61,210 nucleotides of DNA from JBEKHT01 sp049516595 (GCA_049516595.1 JBEKSY010000019.1:1-61210); one strand, 5' to 3'; positions 41,813 through 50,655 are shown, numbered from the stretch's first letter. Notes: generated from the letters alone by a model not told the origin. Numbers and translations are program-made.

Positions 41813-43135
41813 CTAGCGAACCCGTTTCCAGAGCGCCCGAGCCAACTCCCGGCTGGCCGAGGTGATGCGCGCCTCATCGAGGGTAAGAAGCTGGCGGTTT
41901 CTCATCAGCCAATTCCCGGCCACCATGGTTGAAGTGACCATGGAATTCTCGAACCCGAACAGGATGTGGCTAGGCAGGTTGTCTTGAGTCAAGGGCGTCG
42001 TCGGATGATAGTCAACAAGCATGAGATCGGCGGCTGCTCCGGGACGCAGAACCCCAATATCCAGGGGAGCAAAGTACAGGCTGGCGAGCGCCGCGTTCTG
42101 GTAAACCCCCATTTCCACCACCTGATCGGCGGAAGCCCGTCTGGGGTCCCTGGCCACGACCTTTTGCACGAGAAACGCGGCCTTCCATTCGTCCCACATA
42201 GCATTCGAGAACCCATCATTCCCAAGGCAAACATGCGCACCCTCGTTTAGGAGGGCTTCCACCGGAGCCACTCCCACCCCGTTGTTCATGTTCGAGCGGG
42301 GTTGATGTGTCACCCAGGCCCCACTCCGGGCGAGGATTTCACCCTCGTGGAAATCAACGTGAACGCAATGAGCGGCGATCGTGCGATCTCCCAGAACCCC
42401 AGCCTTTTCGAAGCGCTCGACAATCCGCAACCCCGACTTCTCCAGGCTGTCGTACTCATCGGCCTCGTGTTCGGCGATGTGCACGTGGAACCCCGTCCCC
42501 GACGGGGCGGCAGCGCGGCAGTCCTTGAGGGTCTGGTCGCTCAGGGTGAGGGAGGCGTGCAGGCCAAAGGCCGCCCGAATCGTCTCCGCCTTGGGTTTGG
42601 ACAGGAAACGGACATTTTCCGCAATCCCTTGTTTCGCGCCAGAAGCCCCGTTTCGATCCGTCACCTCATAACAAAGCACGGCGCGTAACCCGGCGCGTTC
42701 CACTTCCTTCTCGATCCAGTCAAGCGAGTGGGGGATGCACTCGGGACTGGCGTGGTGGTCGAACAGGGTGGTTGTACCATGATGAATGGCATCCAGCATG
42801 GAAACCAGGGCGCAGTAGCGCACATCCTCCGGCCCGAGGGCTCGGTCAAGCCTCCACCATAGTTTCTCGAGGATCTCGGGGAAATCCTTCGGTGACGATC
42901 CCGGGAGTGCCATCCCGCGGGCCAACGCTCCGTAGAAGTGTGTGTGGGCGCAGATGTTCCCGGGCAGGACCAATTGGCCGCCAGCGTCGATAACCTCCTC
43001 GGATGCGGATCGGGGACTCAGCTTCGCGCTGGATCCGATGGCCGCAATTTGGCCACTTTCGATGCGCACGGCGCTTCCCGGAAGCAGGCGATTCGGCCGC
43101 TCCCAGGTCACTACAGTCGCGTTTTGAACCAGCAC
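41813..43135 (-). CDS. ssnA: SsnA-type aminohydrolase
   Basis: 440-residue amidohydrolase of the SsnA family. Metal site CAHTHFYGALARGMALPG, then the characteristic KDFPEILEKLWWRLDRALGP, GTTTLFDHHASP, RAVLCYEVTDRNG, FHVHIAEHEADEYD, AAHCVHVD, HQPRSNMNNGVGVAPV and CLGNDGFSNAM. In E. coli ssnA lies beside xdhD and ygfM and has been tied to anaerobic purine breakdown, so guanine or a related purine is the likely substrate. The start is a GTG at 43135. An AGGGAGG box upstream lies inside a palindrome (43148-43161). It is the first gene of the 21-kb minus-strand run. Confidence 0.93.
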   Translation of the reverse strand: MLVQNATVVTWERPNRLLPGSAVRIESGQIAAIGSSAKLSPRSASEEVIDAGGQLVLPGNICAHTHFYGALARGMALPGSSPKDFPEILEKLWWRLDRALGPEDVRYCALVSMLDAIHHGTTTLFDHHASPECIPHSLDWIEKEVERAGLRAVLCYEVTDRNGASGAKQGIAENVRFLSKPKAETIRAAFGLHASLTLSDQTLKDCRAAAPSGTGFHVHIAEHEADEYDSLEKSGLRIVERFEKAGVLGDRTIAAHCVHVDFHEGEILARSGAWVTHQPRSNMNNGVGVAPVEALLNEGAHVCLGNDGFSNAMWDEWKAAFLVQKVVARDPRRASADQVVEMGVYQNAALASLYFAPLDIGVLRPGAAADLMLVDYHPTTPLTQDNLPSHILFGFENSMVTSTMVAGNWLMRNRQLLTLDEARITSASRELARALWKRVR

Positions 43136-43461
43136 AACGTCAGTTCCCTCCCTGCAGGGAGAATCGGGCGCCAGCGCCTAGTCGAAGGCGGCGAACCGAG
43201 GGGAACCCGCCAGGCAAGCCAAAGCAGCGCGGCAGGCCCAGACGATCCTGCCACCCACTCTGAAACCGGATGGGCCTCCCCAAACCCCAGGGCGATCTCT
43301 TGCCAGCCTCGCCCTCCCTTCCCCTCGCCATCTCGTACCAACTCCTGCCGATGATCCGCTTGTCCCCTCTCCCGGGATTGCCGCTCCCCCCAAACCGTCT
43401 GACCATCCCCTGGCGATCCAAGCCAAACCGGGAAGTGAGTCCGGATTCTGGGAGGGAAGTC

Positions 43462-43490
43462 ATTGTAACGCCCGCATTGTCATTCGTGAA
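43462..43490 (-). promoter_or_regulatory. Candidate sigma70 promoter for ssnA and following genes
   Basis: On the minus strand TTCACG (43490-43485), a 17-bp spacer, then TACAAT (43467-43462). The match is four of six and five of six positions. It lies just beyond the hairpin that follows the acyl-CoA dehydrogenase gene. Confidence 0.5.
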
Positions 43491-43513
43491 GACTTAGGGC
43501 TGCCAGAGCCTGG

Positions 43514-43536
43514 CGGGCCCAGGCAACCTGGGCCCG
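43514..43536 (-). terminator. Strong hairpin after the acyl-CoA dehydrogenase gene
   Basis: CGGGCCCAGG (43514-43523) pairs perfectly with CCTGGGCCCG (43527-43536) across a 3-nt loop. It starts 37 bp after the stop on the minus strand. No U-run follows, so it is terminator-like but not a textbook intrinsic terminator. A second small repeat, GAACCC-GG-GGGTTC, abuts it at 43536-43549. Confidence 0.5.
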
Positions 43537-43573
43537 AACCCGGGGGTTCGGACCGCCCCGGGAACCTCGGGAT

Positions 43574-45028
43574 TCACATTCCCTGCGCGGCCAGGAGCGA
43601 GGCTGTGGTCCGCGCCAGATTCCCGAAAACGATCTCGGCTTCCGCTTCCCGTCGATCCGCGTCCCAGCCGCGCCAGGTCTCGATGAGGTCGCTTGTCTCG
43701 GCCAGCTGCCGACTCTCGACTCCCTTCTCGATCAAGTAGTCAAAGAGCGCACGGTCCGCCGCTTTACGTTCAATCACTTCCATGCCGTCCAAGATCTGCC
43801 GATGAGGCGTGCCCTCCCAGATAGGCAGAATCATGGCCTCTCGCAGCAGACGCTCTACGCCGTGTTCCGACAGCACGCCCACTCCGCCGTGGACCTCCAT
43901 GGCCCATATGGCGGTTTGCACAGCCACCTCGGCAGTCCAGTACTTCGCCAGGTGGGCGATGAGGCGAAAGAGGTGATAGTGCTCAGAATAGCGCGGCCTT
44001 TCTTGCCACACTTGGTCCAGAAGACGCACGGCCTCCCACGCCAGGCAGAAGGACTGGTGCAACAAGAGTCCTTTTTCCTCGATCTGCCGCCTCAGGAGAG
44101 CATGCTGCCCGATGGGCTTTCCAAAGGCGACCCTCTGTCGGGCAAAGGTCGAAGCCTCGCTGAGCGCCCTCTGAGCCAGGGCGACACTCCCCACACTGTT
44201 GCCGACTCTGGACAGGTTGAGAACCTCCAGAATGAGGTAGATGCCCTCCTCTACCCGCCCCAGCAGATACGCCTCACTATGACGAAGCTCGACCTCCCCG
44301 GTGGGCACCGATCGAGTTCCGATTTTGTCTTTGATGCGACGAAGAAAATAGTTAAGGTCCCCACTGGGTGTCAGACGCGGGACCAGAAAAAGCGCGAGCC
44401 CCCCCACCGTCTTGGGTCCGCCGATCGGCCGGGCCGCCACAACCGCAAGATCGGCCCCCGCATTGCTGGCGAAGTACTTCTCGCCCTCCAAGACCCAATG
44501 ATCTCCCTCTTCCCTCGCAGTGGTCTCGACCGCCGCCCCCAAGTCGGAACCCCCCGCGGCTTCCGTCATCCAAGTTGCTCCCTGCCAACCTTGCCCATCC
44601 TGCCGGAGGAGCAAGGGGAGAAAGCGCTCGCGAATCGGCTGGCTCCCGTACTTTGAAATCGGGACGGCGGTGGACAGGCTGACGATATAAGGACAATACA
44701 AACCGGGGTCAAAGAACGAAGTTACATACCCTATGAGGTAGGCAGGAATGAGGGATCCGTCCGCGAATGCACGCCAAACAGCACCGGCTTGGTACCCACG
44801 CTGCAGCATGGAACGATAGCCGGGCGGGTAGAGAATCTCATCCACTCGCCTACCCAGTTGGTCATACATTCTCAGCCAGGGGGTGCCGGCACGATCCACC
44901 GCCTGAGAGATCCCCTGGCCTTGCTCAAGCCACCAATGCTCGTAAGCGCCAAGTTCCGCATCGGCAGGCAGGGGACCCAATCGTGATTTCAAGTACTCAA
45001 CCGGCGAATGAACGACATCCTCCTCCAT
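43574..45028 (-). CDS. Acyl-CoA dehydrogenase family protein (AidB-like)
   Basis: 484-residue flavoprotein. Family blocks: WQGATWMTEAAGGSDLGAAV (FAD-contacting), HWVLEGEKYFASNAGADLAV, RRIKDKIGTRSVPTGEVELR, YLILEVLNLSRVGNSVGSVA, RQRVAFGKPIGQHALLRRQI, YWTAEVAVQTAIWAMEVHGG and LPIWEGTPHRQILDGMEV, where the Glu of WEGT is the catalytic base position. The N-terminal domain and overall length resemble AidB or long-chain types. The ATG at 45028 has GGAGG 5 nt upstream and is preferred over a TTG at 45040. It is 40 bp downstream of rtcB; its substrate is unknown. Confidence 0.88.
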   Translation of the reverse strand: MEEDVVHSPVEYLKSRLGPLPADAELGAYEHWWLEQGQGISQAVDRAGTPWLRMYDQLGRRVDEILYPPGYRSMLQRGYQAGAVWRAFADGSLIPAYLIGYVTSFFDPGLYCPYIVSLSTAVPISKYGSQPIRERFLPLLLRQDGQGWQGATWMTEAAGGSDLGAAVETTAREEGDHWVLEGEKYFASNAGADLAVVAARPIGGPKTVGGLALFLVPRLTPSGDLNYFLRRIKDKIGTRSVPTGEVELRHSEAYLLGRVEEGIYLILEVLNLSRVGNSVGSVALAQRALSEASTFARQRVAFGKPIGQHALLRRQIEEKGLLLHQSFCLAWEAVRLLDQVWQERPRYSEHYHLFRLIAHLAKYWTAEVAVQTAIWAMEVHGGVGVLSEHGVERLLREAMILPIWEGTPHRQILDGMEVIERKAADRALFDYLIEKGVESRQLAETSDLIETWRGWDADRREAEAEIVFGNLARTTASLLAAQGM

Positions 45029-45068
45029 GTTCGCCTCCAAGCTTTCCCTCGTCCCAACCCTTCAGAGA

Positions 45069-46520
45069 TCAGCCCTTGACCACAGCTACGGGCCTCAGCT
45101 TGGCTACTTTGATTGCGATCCGCGCTCGACACACTACATCGACAACGCGGTCGACATCCTTGTAGGCCTGGGGGGCCTCTTCGGCGAGTCCCGCCATGGA
45201 GCCGGCACGCACGTGTATCCCCTGCTGCTCCATTTCGCCACGCAGCTGGTCTCCGCGGAACTGGCGCTTCGCTCGGGCACGACTGAGACGTCGTCCCGCG
45301 CCGTGGCAGGTCGATCCGAAGGAGATCTCCATGGCTCGCGGGGCCCCCAGCAGGACCCAGCTGGAAGTGCTCATCGACCCGGGCACGAGAACCGGCTGTC
45401 CTATCTGGCGGTACTCCTCGGGCAACCCTTCAAAGCCAGGTCCAAAGGCTCGTGTAGCGCCTTTGCGGTGAACGCACGCCCGAACATGCTTTCCTTCCAG
45501 GTCAAACTCCTCCATTTTCGCCATGTTGTGGGCGATGTCATACACCTGATGAAGGTCCCAATGGGAGCAGGTCCGCGCCATCACTTCCTCGAAGCTGCGG
45601 CGTACCAGGGAGGCTAATACCTGGCGATTGGCAAACGCAAAATTCGCCGCACATTTCATGGCTGCCAGATAGGCTCTCCCCTCGGGCGAATCAAGGGGCG
45701 CGCACACCAGTTCCCTGTCCGGAAGACTGATCCTGTATCTGCCCACGGCGGCCTGAAGGTCTTGCACATAGTCAGTGCAAATCTGATGTCCAAAGCCTCG
45801 GGATCCACAATGAATCTGCACGGCCAGAGTGCCTAGGCTCAGCCCCATCACCTCGGCGGCCCGGTCGTCGAAGATCCGGTCCACCACATCCACTTCGATG
45901 AAGTGGTTACCTGCCCCCAAGGTTCCAATCTGCCCCCTGCCTCTTTCCTTGGCTCGGGGACTCACACGAGCAGGGTCGGCCCCCTCCAAACATCCAAATT
46001 CCTCGGTGCGCCGAAGGTCTTCCTCCCACGCATGCCCGCGACGTAATGCCCATTTCGATCCCTCGGCACAGACCTTTTCCAACTCCTGGGTCGAGAGCGG
46101 AAGATGCCCCTTCTGTCCCACCCCACTGGGGCAATTCCGGTAGAGAGCCGTGCATAGGTCTCCCAGAAGCCCTTCAACGCCGTGGTATTCGATGTTGGAG
46201 GCGAGCAGGCGGACGCCGCAATTGATGTCATAGCCGACGGCTCCCGGCGAGATCATCCCATCGGAACCGTTCGCCGCCATGACCCCACCGATAGGCATTC
46301 CATATCCCTGGTGGACATCGGGCATCACCACGACCCGCCCAATCAGACCGGGCAGGCAGGCAACGTTAACTGCCTGCGTCAGTGACAGGTCCTCCAGAGC
46401 GTCCTCCAGCAGGCCCTCATCTGCAACAAGCCAGACGGGGACCGTCATGCCCGGGTGGTAGGAGGTCGGGAGCTCCCACAGGCATTCGTCCAGCGAATGA
46501 AAGTCTTTCTTGGTAGGCAT
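45069..46520 (-). CDS. rtcB: RNA-splicing ligase RtcB
   Basis: 483 residues. RtcB joins 2',3'-cyclic phosphate and 5'-OH RNA ends with GTP and Mn. Metal and guanylylation motifs are present: VVVMPDVHQGYGMPIGGVMA, GYDINCGVRLLASN (metal Asp and Cys), GTLGAGNHFIEVD, IHCGSRGFGHQIC, VYDIAHNMAK, VHRKGATRAFGPG, VLVPGSMSTSSWVLLG, and ISFGSTCHGAGRRLSRARAK, with the guanylylated His in CHGAGR. The ATG at 46520 begins at the family N-terminus; an upstream TTG at 46568 overlaps the archease gene. It is paired with its activator archease. Confidence 0.95.
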   Translation of the reverse strand: MPTKKDFHSLDECLWELPTSYHPGMTVPVWLVADEGLLEDALEDLSLTQAVNVACLPGLIGRVVVMPDVHQGYGMPIGGVMAANGSDGMISPGAVGYDINCGVRLLASNIEYHGVEGLLGDLCTALYRNCPSGVGQKGHLPLSTQELEKVCAEGSKWALRRGHAWEEDLRRTEEFGCLEGADPARVSPRAKERGRGQIGTLGAGNHFIEVDVVDRIFDDRAAEVMGLSLGTLAVQIHCGSRGFGHQICTDYVQDLQAAVGRYRISLPDRELVCAPLDSPEGRAYLAAMKCAANFAFANRQVLASLVRRSFEEVMARTCSHWDLHQVYDIAHNMAKMEEFDLEGKHVRACVHRKGATRAFGPGFEGLPEEYRQIGQPVLVPGSMSTSSWVLLGAPRAMEISFGSTCHGAGRRLSRARAKRQFRGDQLRGEMEQQGIHVRAGSMAGLAEEAPQAYKDVDRVVDVVCRARIAIKVAKLRPVAVVKG

Positions 46521-46557
46521 AGATAACCCGTTCCCGGAACCCCTCAGCGCTGGGGAC

Positions 46558-46989
46558 TTACACGTCAAACACGACCGTAGCTTCGAGGCCCCGGTCGCTT
46601 GAGCGAATTGCCAGGCTGTGGTAAGTCGCCGCCTTTACGTCTTTGGGAACTTGGCTGGAGGCAACCCCCAACGCCCGCGCCCGGAGGTGCCGGTTCGTGA
46701 GTTCGAGGAACTCAAATTGCTTGAAGGCCACGCCGTCATTCCCTAAGATGTACAGGAGCTCGTTGAGCCAGCCGATCAGAAGGCTTTCTCGGTCGATTCC
46801 GTCGACCTGAATACTTCGTTCCACCTGTCTCCCGTTATCCGTCTGGACGCTCGCCAAATCGTAGAGCGCACGGGCACCTGAAGAGAGCAGGGCTCCGAGG
46901 TCAGGGCCCCAGATTCGATATGCGCGATCGGCCGAGTGATCGACCTCCCCATATCCTGACGACGCGAGCCCTTGGCTGGGCGCTTCCAT
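46558..46989 (-). CDS. Archease, activator of RtcB
   Basis: 143 residues. Conserved archease features are the N-terminal YGEVDHSADRAYRIWGPDLG with the metal-binding Asp, LLIGWLNELLYILG, and VKAATYHSLAIRSS near the C-terminus, plus a terminal Asp in VVFDV. Archease helps RtcB turn over and form the guanylylated intermediate. GGGAG lies upstream of the ATG. It is 37 bp upstream of rtcB, the expected operon order. A TATACT box on the minus strand (47085-47090) is a possible -10 element. Confidence 0.92.
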   Translation of the reverse strand: MEAPSQGLASSGYGEVDHSADRAYRIWGPDLGALLSSGARALYDLASVQTDNGRQVERSIQVDGIDRESLLIGWLNELLYILGNDGVAFKQFEFLELTNRHLRARALGVASSQVPKDVKAATYHSLAIRSSDRGLEATVVFDV

Positions 46990-47165
46990 TTTCCCAACTC
47001 CCTGGGCTTGGATCTCCCCTGGCTCCGGGAGGCGCGAACTCCCGCCCGAGCGGGGCGCAACGGGAAGCTCGGGGTGCTTCCTCTAGTATATCGAATCCCT
47101 CGCCGGGGACCCGTGCGGAATCATTCTGGATGGGCCCATTTCGTGTTCGCGCCCCATCGCAGCCG

Positions 47166-47171
47166 TATAAT
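47166..47171 (+). promoter_or_regulatory. -10 box of the MTA phosphorylase gene
   Basis: A perfect TATAAT lies 75 bp before the start. No good -35 hexamer is visible 16-18 bp upstream. The 256-bp region is a divergent promoter region shared with the archease gene. Confidence 0.5.
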
Positions 47172-47245
47172 ACGCGGCGCTTGCCTGTCTCAGGCACTGG
47201 GCGGTCAGGAGTTGCTCGGGCTGCCCCCCCGGGAAAGGAGTTGAC

Positions 47246-48112
47246 ATGTCAGGAAAGCCTAAAGTGGCCGTCATCGGAGGCTCGGGCCTGTATGCGATGG
47301 CTGGCCTTCAGGACTTGGAGGAACATGATCTTGCGACCCCCTTTGGGAAGCCCAGTGATCCGCTGGTGGTCGGAACACTCTCCGGTCAACGGGTGGCTTT
47401 TCTGGCCCGACATGGGCGCGGGCACCGGATCATGCCCGGCGAGGTGAACTATCGCGCCAACATCTTCGCTCTGAAAGTGCTGGGGGTCGAGCGCGTGGTT
47501 TCTATCTCCGCCTGCGGGTCCCTGCGGGAAGACTACGCTCCAGGGGATATCGTGATCCCAGATCAGCTCATTGACCACACGCATAGGCGCGAGGCTACTT
47601 TTTTTGGCCAAGGCCTCGTCGCCCACATCGGGGTCGCCGAACCCTTCTGCCGTGAGCTCTCTGCGAAACTTTACGACGCGGTGAGCAGCACGGGGGCCAG
47701 CGTCCACAAAGGGGGCAGCCTCATGGTCGTGGAGGGGCCTCGATTCTCGACCCAGGCGGAAAGCAACGTCTACCGACAGCTCGGAATGTCAATCATCGGA
47801 ATGACCACCTCGCCGGAGGCCTTCCTGGCAAGGGAAGCGGAGATGTGCTACGCGGTGATGGCCCATGTGACCGATTACGACGTGTGGCACATAGAGGAGG
47901 CGCCCGTGAGCGTGGAAATGGTCATCCGGATTCTCAACCAGAACACAACGATCGCCCAACAAGCGGTCAGTCGGCTCGTCGCGAGTCTTTCTCCGGACCG
48001 GACTTGCTCATGCGCGGATGCATTGAAAGATGCAATTATCACCGCGCGGGAGATGATCCCCGAGGCGACGAAAAGGGACCTTGCTCCTCTCATTTCTCGC
48101 TACGTCCCATGA
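47246..48112 (+). CDS. mtnP: S-methyl-5'-thioadenosine phosphorylase (MtnP family)
   Basis: 288 residues of the purine nucleoside phosphorylase family II. It cleaves methylthioadenosine with phosphate to adenine and methylthioribose-1-phosphate. Blocks: VAVIGGSGLYAMAGLQDLEE, FLARHGRGHRIMPGEVNYRA, VVSISACGSLREDYAPGDIV, VVEGPRFSTQAESNVYRQLG, IGMTTSPEAFLAREAEMCYA, and DYDVWH. AAGGAG lies 5 nt before the ATG. Some relatives act on inosine or adenosine, so the exact nucleoside is not certain; any adenine released would feed the adenine deaminase encoded at 4754-6535. Confidence 0.92.
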   Translation: MSGKPKVAVIGGSGLYAMAGLQDLEEHDLATPFGKPSDPLVVGTLSGQRVAFLARHGRGHRIMPGEVNYRANIFALKVLGVERVVSISACGSLREDYAPGDIVIPDQLIDHTHRREATFFGQGLVAHIGVAEPFCRELSAKLYDAVSSTGASVHKGGSLMVVEGPRFSTQAESNVYRQLGMSIIGMTTSPEAFLAREAEMCYAVMAHVTDYDVWHIEEAPVSVEMVIRILNQNTTIAQQAVSRLVASLSPDRTCSCADALKDAIITAREMIPEATKRDLAPLISRYVP

Positions 48113-48178
48113 CGCCTGCACCCACTTCTTCATTCCCGGCCCGACCTGAAGGAAAGGTCTCGCAAGCGATCCGGAAAG

Positions 48179-48194
48179 GGAGGGTAGGCCCTCC
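48179..48194. other. Hairpin between convergent mtnP and tyrS
   Basis: GGAGGG (48179-48184) pairs with CCCTCC (48189-48194) around a 4-nt loop, in the 90-bp gap between the two convergent stop codons. No T-run follows on either strand. Confidence 0.4.
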
Positions 48195-48202
48195 TGCGGA
48201 GC

Positions 48203-49432
48203 CTAGGGACGTGCCTTGAGACGAACGAACCTGCGCTTGCCGACTTGGAGGACCGACCCGTTTCTCCGCGAGAGGGTCGCCTCTAGGTCCCGAACGGCCA
48301 CTCCGTCCACCCTCACGCCCCCCTGCTCGATCAGGCGCCTCGCGTCGCTGCGGCTTCGGGCGAGGTTGTGTTCGGCCAGGAAATCGACCACCTTGGCCCC
48401 CTCCGAGTACGAAGTCTCGGCCAATTCCTCGGGCAGGGCATTCTCCTGAAAGACCCGTCGAAAAGCAAGCTCTGCAGGTTCCACCGCCTGCAGGCCGTGG
48501 TAGATCTCTACGATTTCCCGGGCAAGCTCCATCTTGGCGTCTCGCGGGTTGACTGTGCCGTTCCTTTGCGCGGCTTCGAGCTCAGCGATCCGCTCGGGAG
48601 ACCACCGAGAAAGCAGGCGGAAGTACGGCCTCATGGCCAAATCCGGGAGGCTCATGATTTTCCCATACATATCTTCAGCGGTGGCGAGGAGCGGGATATG
48701 GTTACCCAGGCTCTTGCTCATCCTCACCACCCCATCCGTGCCGGGCAGGATGCCGAGCAGGATGGCCACGTTGGGGGCCACGCCCAGAGACTCCATGACC
48801 TTTCGAGCGGCCGAGACAATATTGAAGAGCTGGTCGGTACCCCCCACCTGCACGTCGGCGCGAAGGCTGAATGCATCGTAACCCTGTAAGATGGAATAGA
48901 AGGTCTCATGCAGGAAAATGGCCTCGCCGCGATCCCAGCGCAGGCGAAAGTTCTCTCGGGTGACAAACTGCTGGACCGTGAAATTCGAGGCCAGCTGGAT
49001 CATGTCGGCGAGAGTCAAACTCCCAAGCCACTCTGAGTTGTAGCGGACCTCCGTCCGAGAGCGGTCCAGGATGCGAAAGGCTTGTTCGGCAAAGGTCTGC
49101 GCGTTGGCACGAATTTGTTCCTCAGATAGCTGGGGCCGCAACTTGTCCTTGTCGGAGGGATCTCCCACTCGGGCGGTGTAGTCGCCGATCAGAAAGGTCA
49201 CACGATGGCCGAGTTCCTGAAACTGCCGCAGCTTGCGCATGGTCACCGTGTGTCCGAGGTGCAGGTCTGCGCTGGTTGGGTCGTAACCGCAGTACACGCG
49301 CAAGGGCCGCTTTTCCCGCTGCGCCAGAAGGAGGCGCTCCCGCAGCTCGCCAGCCATGGCTTGTTGGAGGCTGGCATCACCGTATTCGCTGCCCTGCATG
49401 AGCAGTGTCACTTGTTGCTCGATATCAAGCAC
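48203..49432 (-). CDS. tyrS: Tyrosyl-tRNA synthetase
   Basis: 409-residue class I synthetase. Tyrosine and ATP site YCGYDPTSADLHLGHTVTMR holds the HIGH-type motif HLGH; FLIGDYTARVGDPSDK and RMSKSLGNHIPLL carry the KMSKS loop. A C-terminal S4 RNA-binding domain follows (LARSRSDARRLIEQGGVRVD). The sequence fits the TyrZ-like group. GTG at 49432 has GAGGG 6 nt upstream and is preferred; a GTG at 49444 adds four residues. It is divergent from mreB, with an IS30 relic in between. Confidence 0.95.
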   Translation of the reverse strand: MLDIEQQVTLLMQGSEYGDASLQQAMAGELRERLLLAQREKRPLRVYCGYDPTSADLHLGHTVTMRKLRQFQELGHRVTFLIGDYTARVGDPSDKDKLRPQLSEEQIRANAQTFAEQAFRILDRSRTEVRYNSEWLGSLTLADMIQLASNFTVQQFVTRENFRLRWDRGEAIFLHETFYSILQGYDAFSLRADVQVGGTDQLFNIVSAARKVMESLGVAPNVAILLGILPGTDGVVRMSKSLGNHIPLLATAEDMYGKIMSLPDLAMRPYFRLLSRWSPERIAELEAAQRNGTVNPRDAKMELAREIVEIYHGLQAVEPAELAFRRVFQENALPEELAETSYSEGAKVVDFLAEHNLARSRSDARRLIEQGGVRVDGVAVRDLEATLSRRNGSVLQVGKRRFVRLKARP

Positions 49433-49489
49433 CTTGGCCCTCACCTGGAGGTCAGCGCAGGGAGGCGGCTATCCGCGCTGGATAGGCGG

Positions 49490-49498
49490 ATTATAGCA
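49490..49498 (-). promoter_or_regulatory. Extended -10 promoter element of tyrS
   Basis: On the minus strand TGCTATAAT, an extended -10 motif, lies 58 bp before the tyrS start. No consensus -35 is present. The IS30 remnant begins about 30 bp further upstream. Confidence 0.55.
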
Positions 49499-49524
49499 TC
49501 GCATCCTCCGGGACCCGCATGGAT

Positions 49525-50655
49525 TCAACTTCTAAGTGCAACGGTGTGGCCGCATAGTACCTCGGCTGGGGTGAGGAAGTCGAGGCATTTGCGGGGTCGT
49601 TGATTGCCTGTCCCGTTAGGTTATTGTAGACACGGAACGACTGACGGGGTAGAACGGATGTTAGCCCTATGCTATCCTGGCCGGACAGGCCAGGGAGCTC
49701 AGAGGCGATGGCGTCCAAGTCCTTTTGGGTGACGCAATGCAAGTCGGTGTGGTACGGCAGGTAACGACGGACTAGGCCATTTGTGTTTCCTGACCTTTCG
49801 GCCAGCCCTGGAGCCAGTCCGGGGGACAGGTTCGACCGTGCCCTTCTCCCAGGAGTGATAGGGGTGGCAGAAGAAGAAGGGGATGTGCAGGATCTGGGAG
49901 ACCTGCTCGTGCTCAGCATACCCACTGCCGTTGTCGGCCGTGAGGCTTCGCAGGGGTCTTGCGGCTAGCTGCTGGAGGAGGGCGCGGGAGGGTTTCTTGA
50001 GCCGTGCGAGCAGCGAGCTCGGTGAGCAGGGTGAAGCGGCTGTGGCGATCGACCAGGACGTTCAAGGCTTGCTGGTGGGGACAGAGGAGCGAGTCGGTTT
50101 CCCAGTGTCCCAGTTCAGTGCGCTGGTTGGCGGCCAGGGGGCGGGAATCGATGAAAACACGGTTGGAAGTAGGGCTAACCTGAACGCGGCGGCCCTGGCG
50201 TCGGCTGCGCTTCTTCTTGCCCCGGCGCAGGTACTCATAGAGCTTCTCCCCCGGCCTGGCCCACCGGGGCTAGGCTGCTGGCCCAAAGGGGAGTCGTAGA
50301 TAAAGCGGTAGAGGGTCTCATGGTTGACCACGGTTCTCCCCTCCTCCGCACGCAGCCGGCCGGCGATTTGCTCTGGCGACCAGCCGCGCTCGAGCAGCAG
50401 GATGACGGTTCGGCGCAGGTCGCGAGAAGCCAGGCGCAATCGGGGTCGACAGCGCTGGCGCCGGGCCTGGTAGCGGCCCTGGGCCACATCGGGCAGGTAC
50501 CCCACAGGGGCCACTCCATTCCGGCGGAGCTCGCGGCTGACCGTACCCTTGTCCCGTTCCAGGCCACGGGCGACCTCAGCTTGCGAGCACCCTTCCCGAA
50601 CCCATTCAAAAAGCACCAGACGCTCGTCCCTGGACAGGTGACTATAGGTCTTCAT
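49525..50655 (-). pseudogene. IS30-family transposase, frameshifted
   Basis: The N-terminus is intact (SHLSRDERLVLFEWVREGCS, helix-turn-helix CSQAEVARGLERDKGTVSRE, NHETLYRFIYDSPLGQ). The frame then shifts near 50248, continues in another frame (EKLYEYLRRGKKKRSRR, NQRTELGHWETDSL with the first catalytic Asp), shifts again near 50010 to SLTADNGSGYAEHEQV (second Asp) and HPYHSWEKGTVE (Glu), and again before NTNGLVRRYLP and QRPRKCLDFLTPAEVLCGH. The last two breaks coincide with apparent insertions of about 42 bp (49789-49830) and 89 bp (49606-49694). The element should be unable to move by itself. Confidence 0.82.
49530..49543 (+). repeat. Left terminal inverted repeat of the IS30 relic
   Basis: TTCTAAGTGCAACG, exact reverse complement of the right end. 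The transposase reading frame runs through it and stops at 49525. Confidence 0.85.

Larger units (their letters stand above)
43136..43573. other. 438-bp intergenic region with long ssnA leader
   Basis: From the promoter at 43462-43490 the ssnA transcript would have a leader of about 320 nt. No gene or known riboswitch class was recognised. The end of the leader holds the perfect palindrome CTCCCTGCAGGGAG (43148-43161), which would pair up the ribosome-binding site. A strong hairpin behind the acyl-CoA dehydrogenase gene lies at 43514-43536. Confidence 0.45.
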
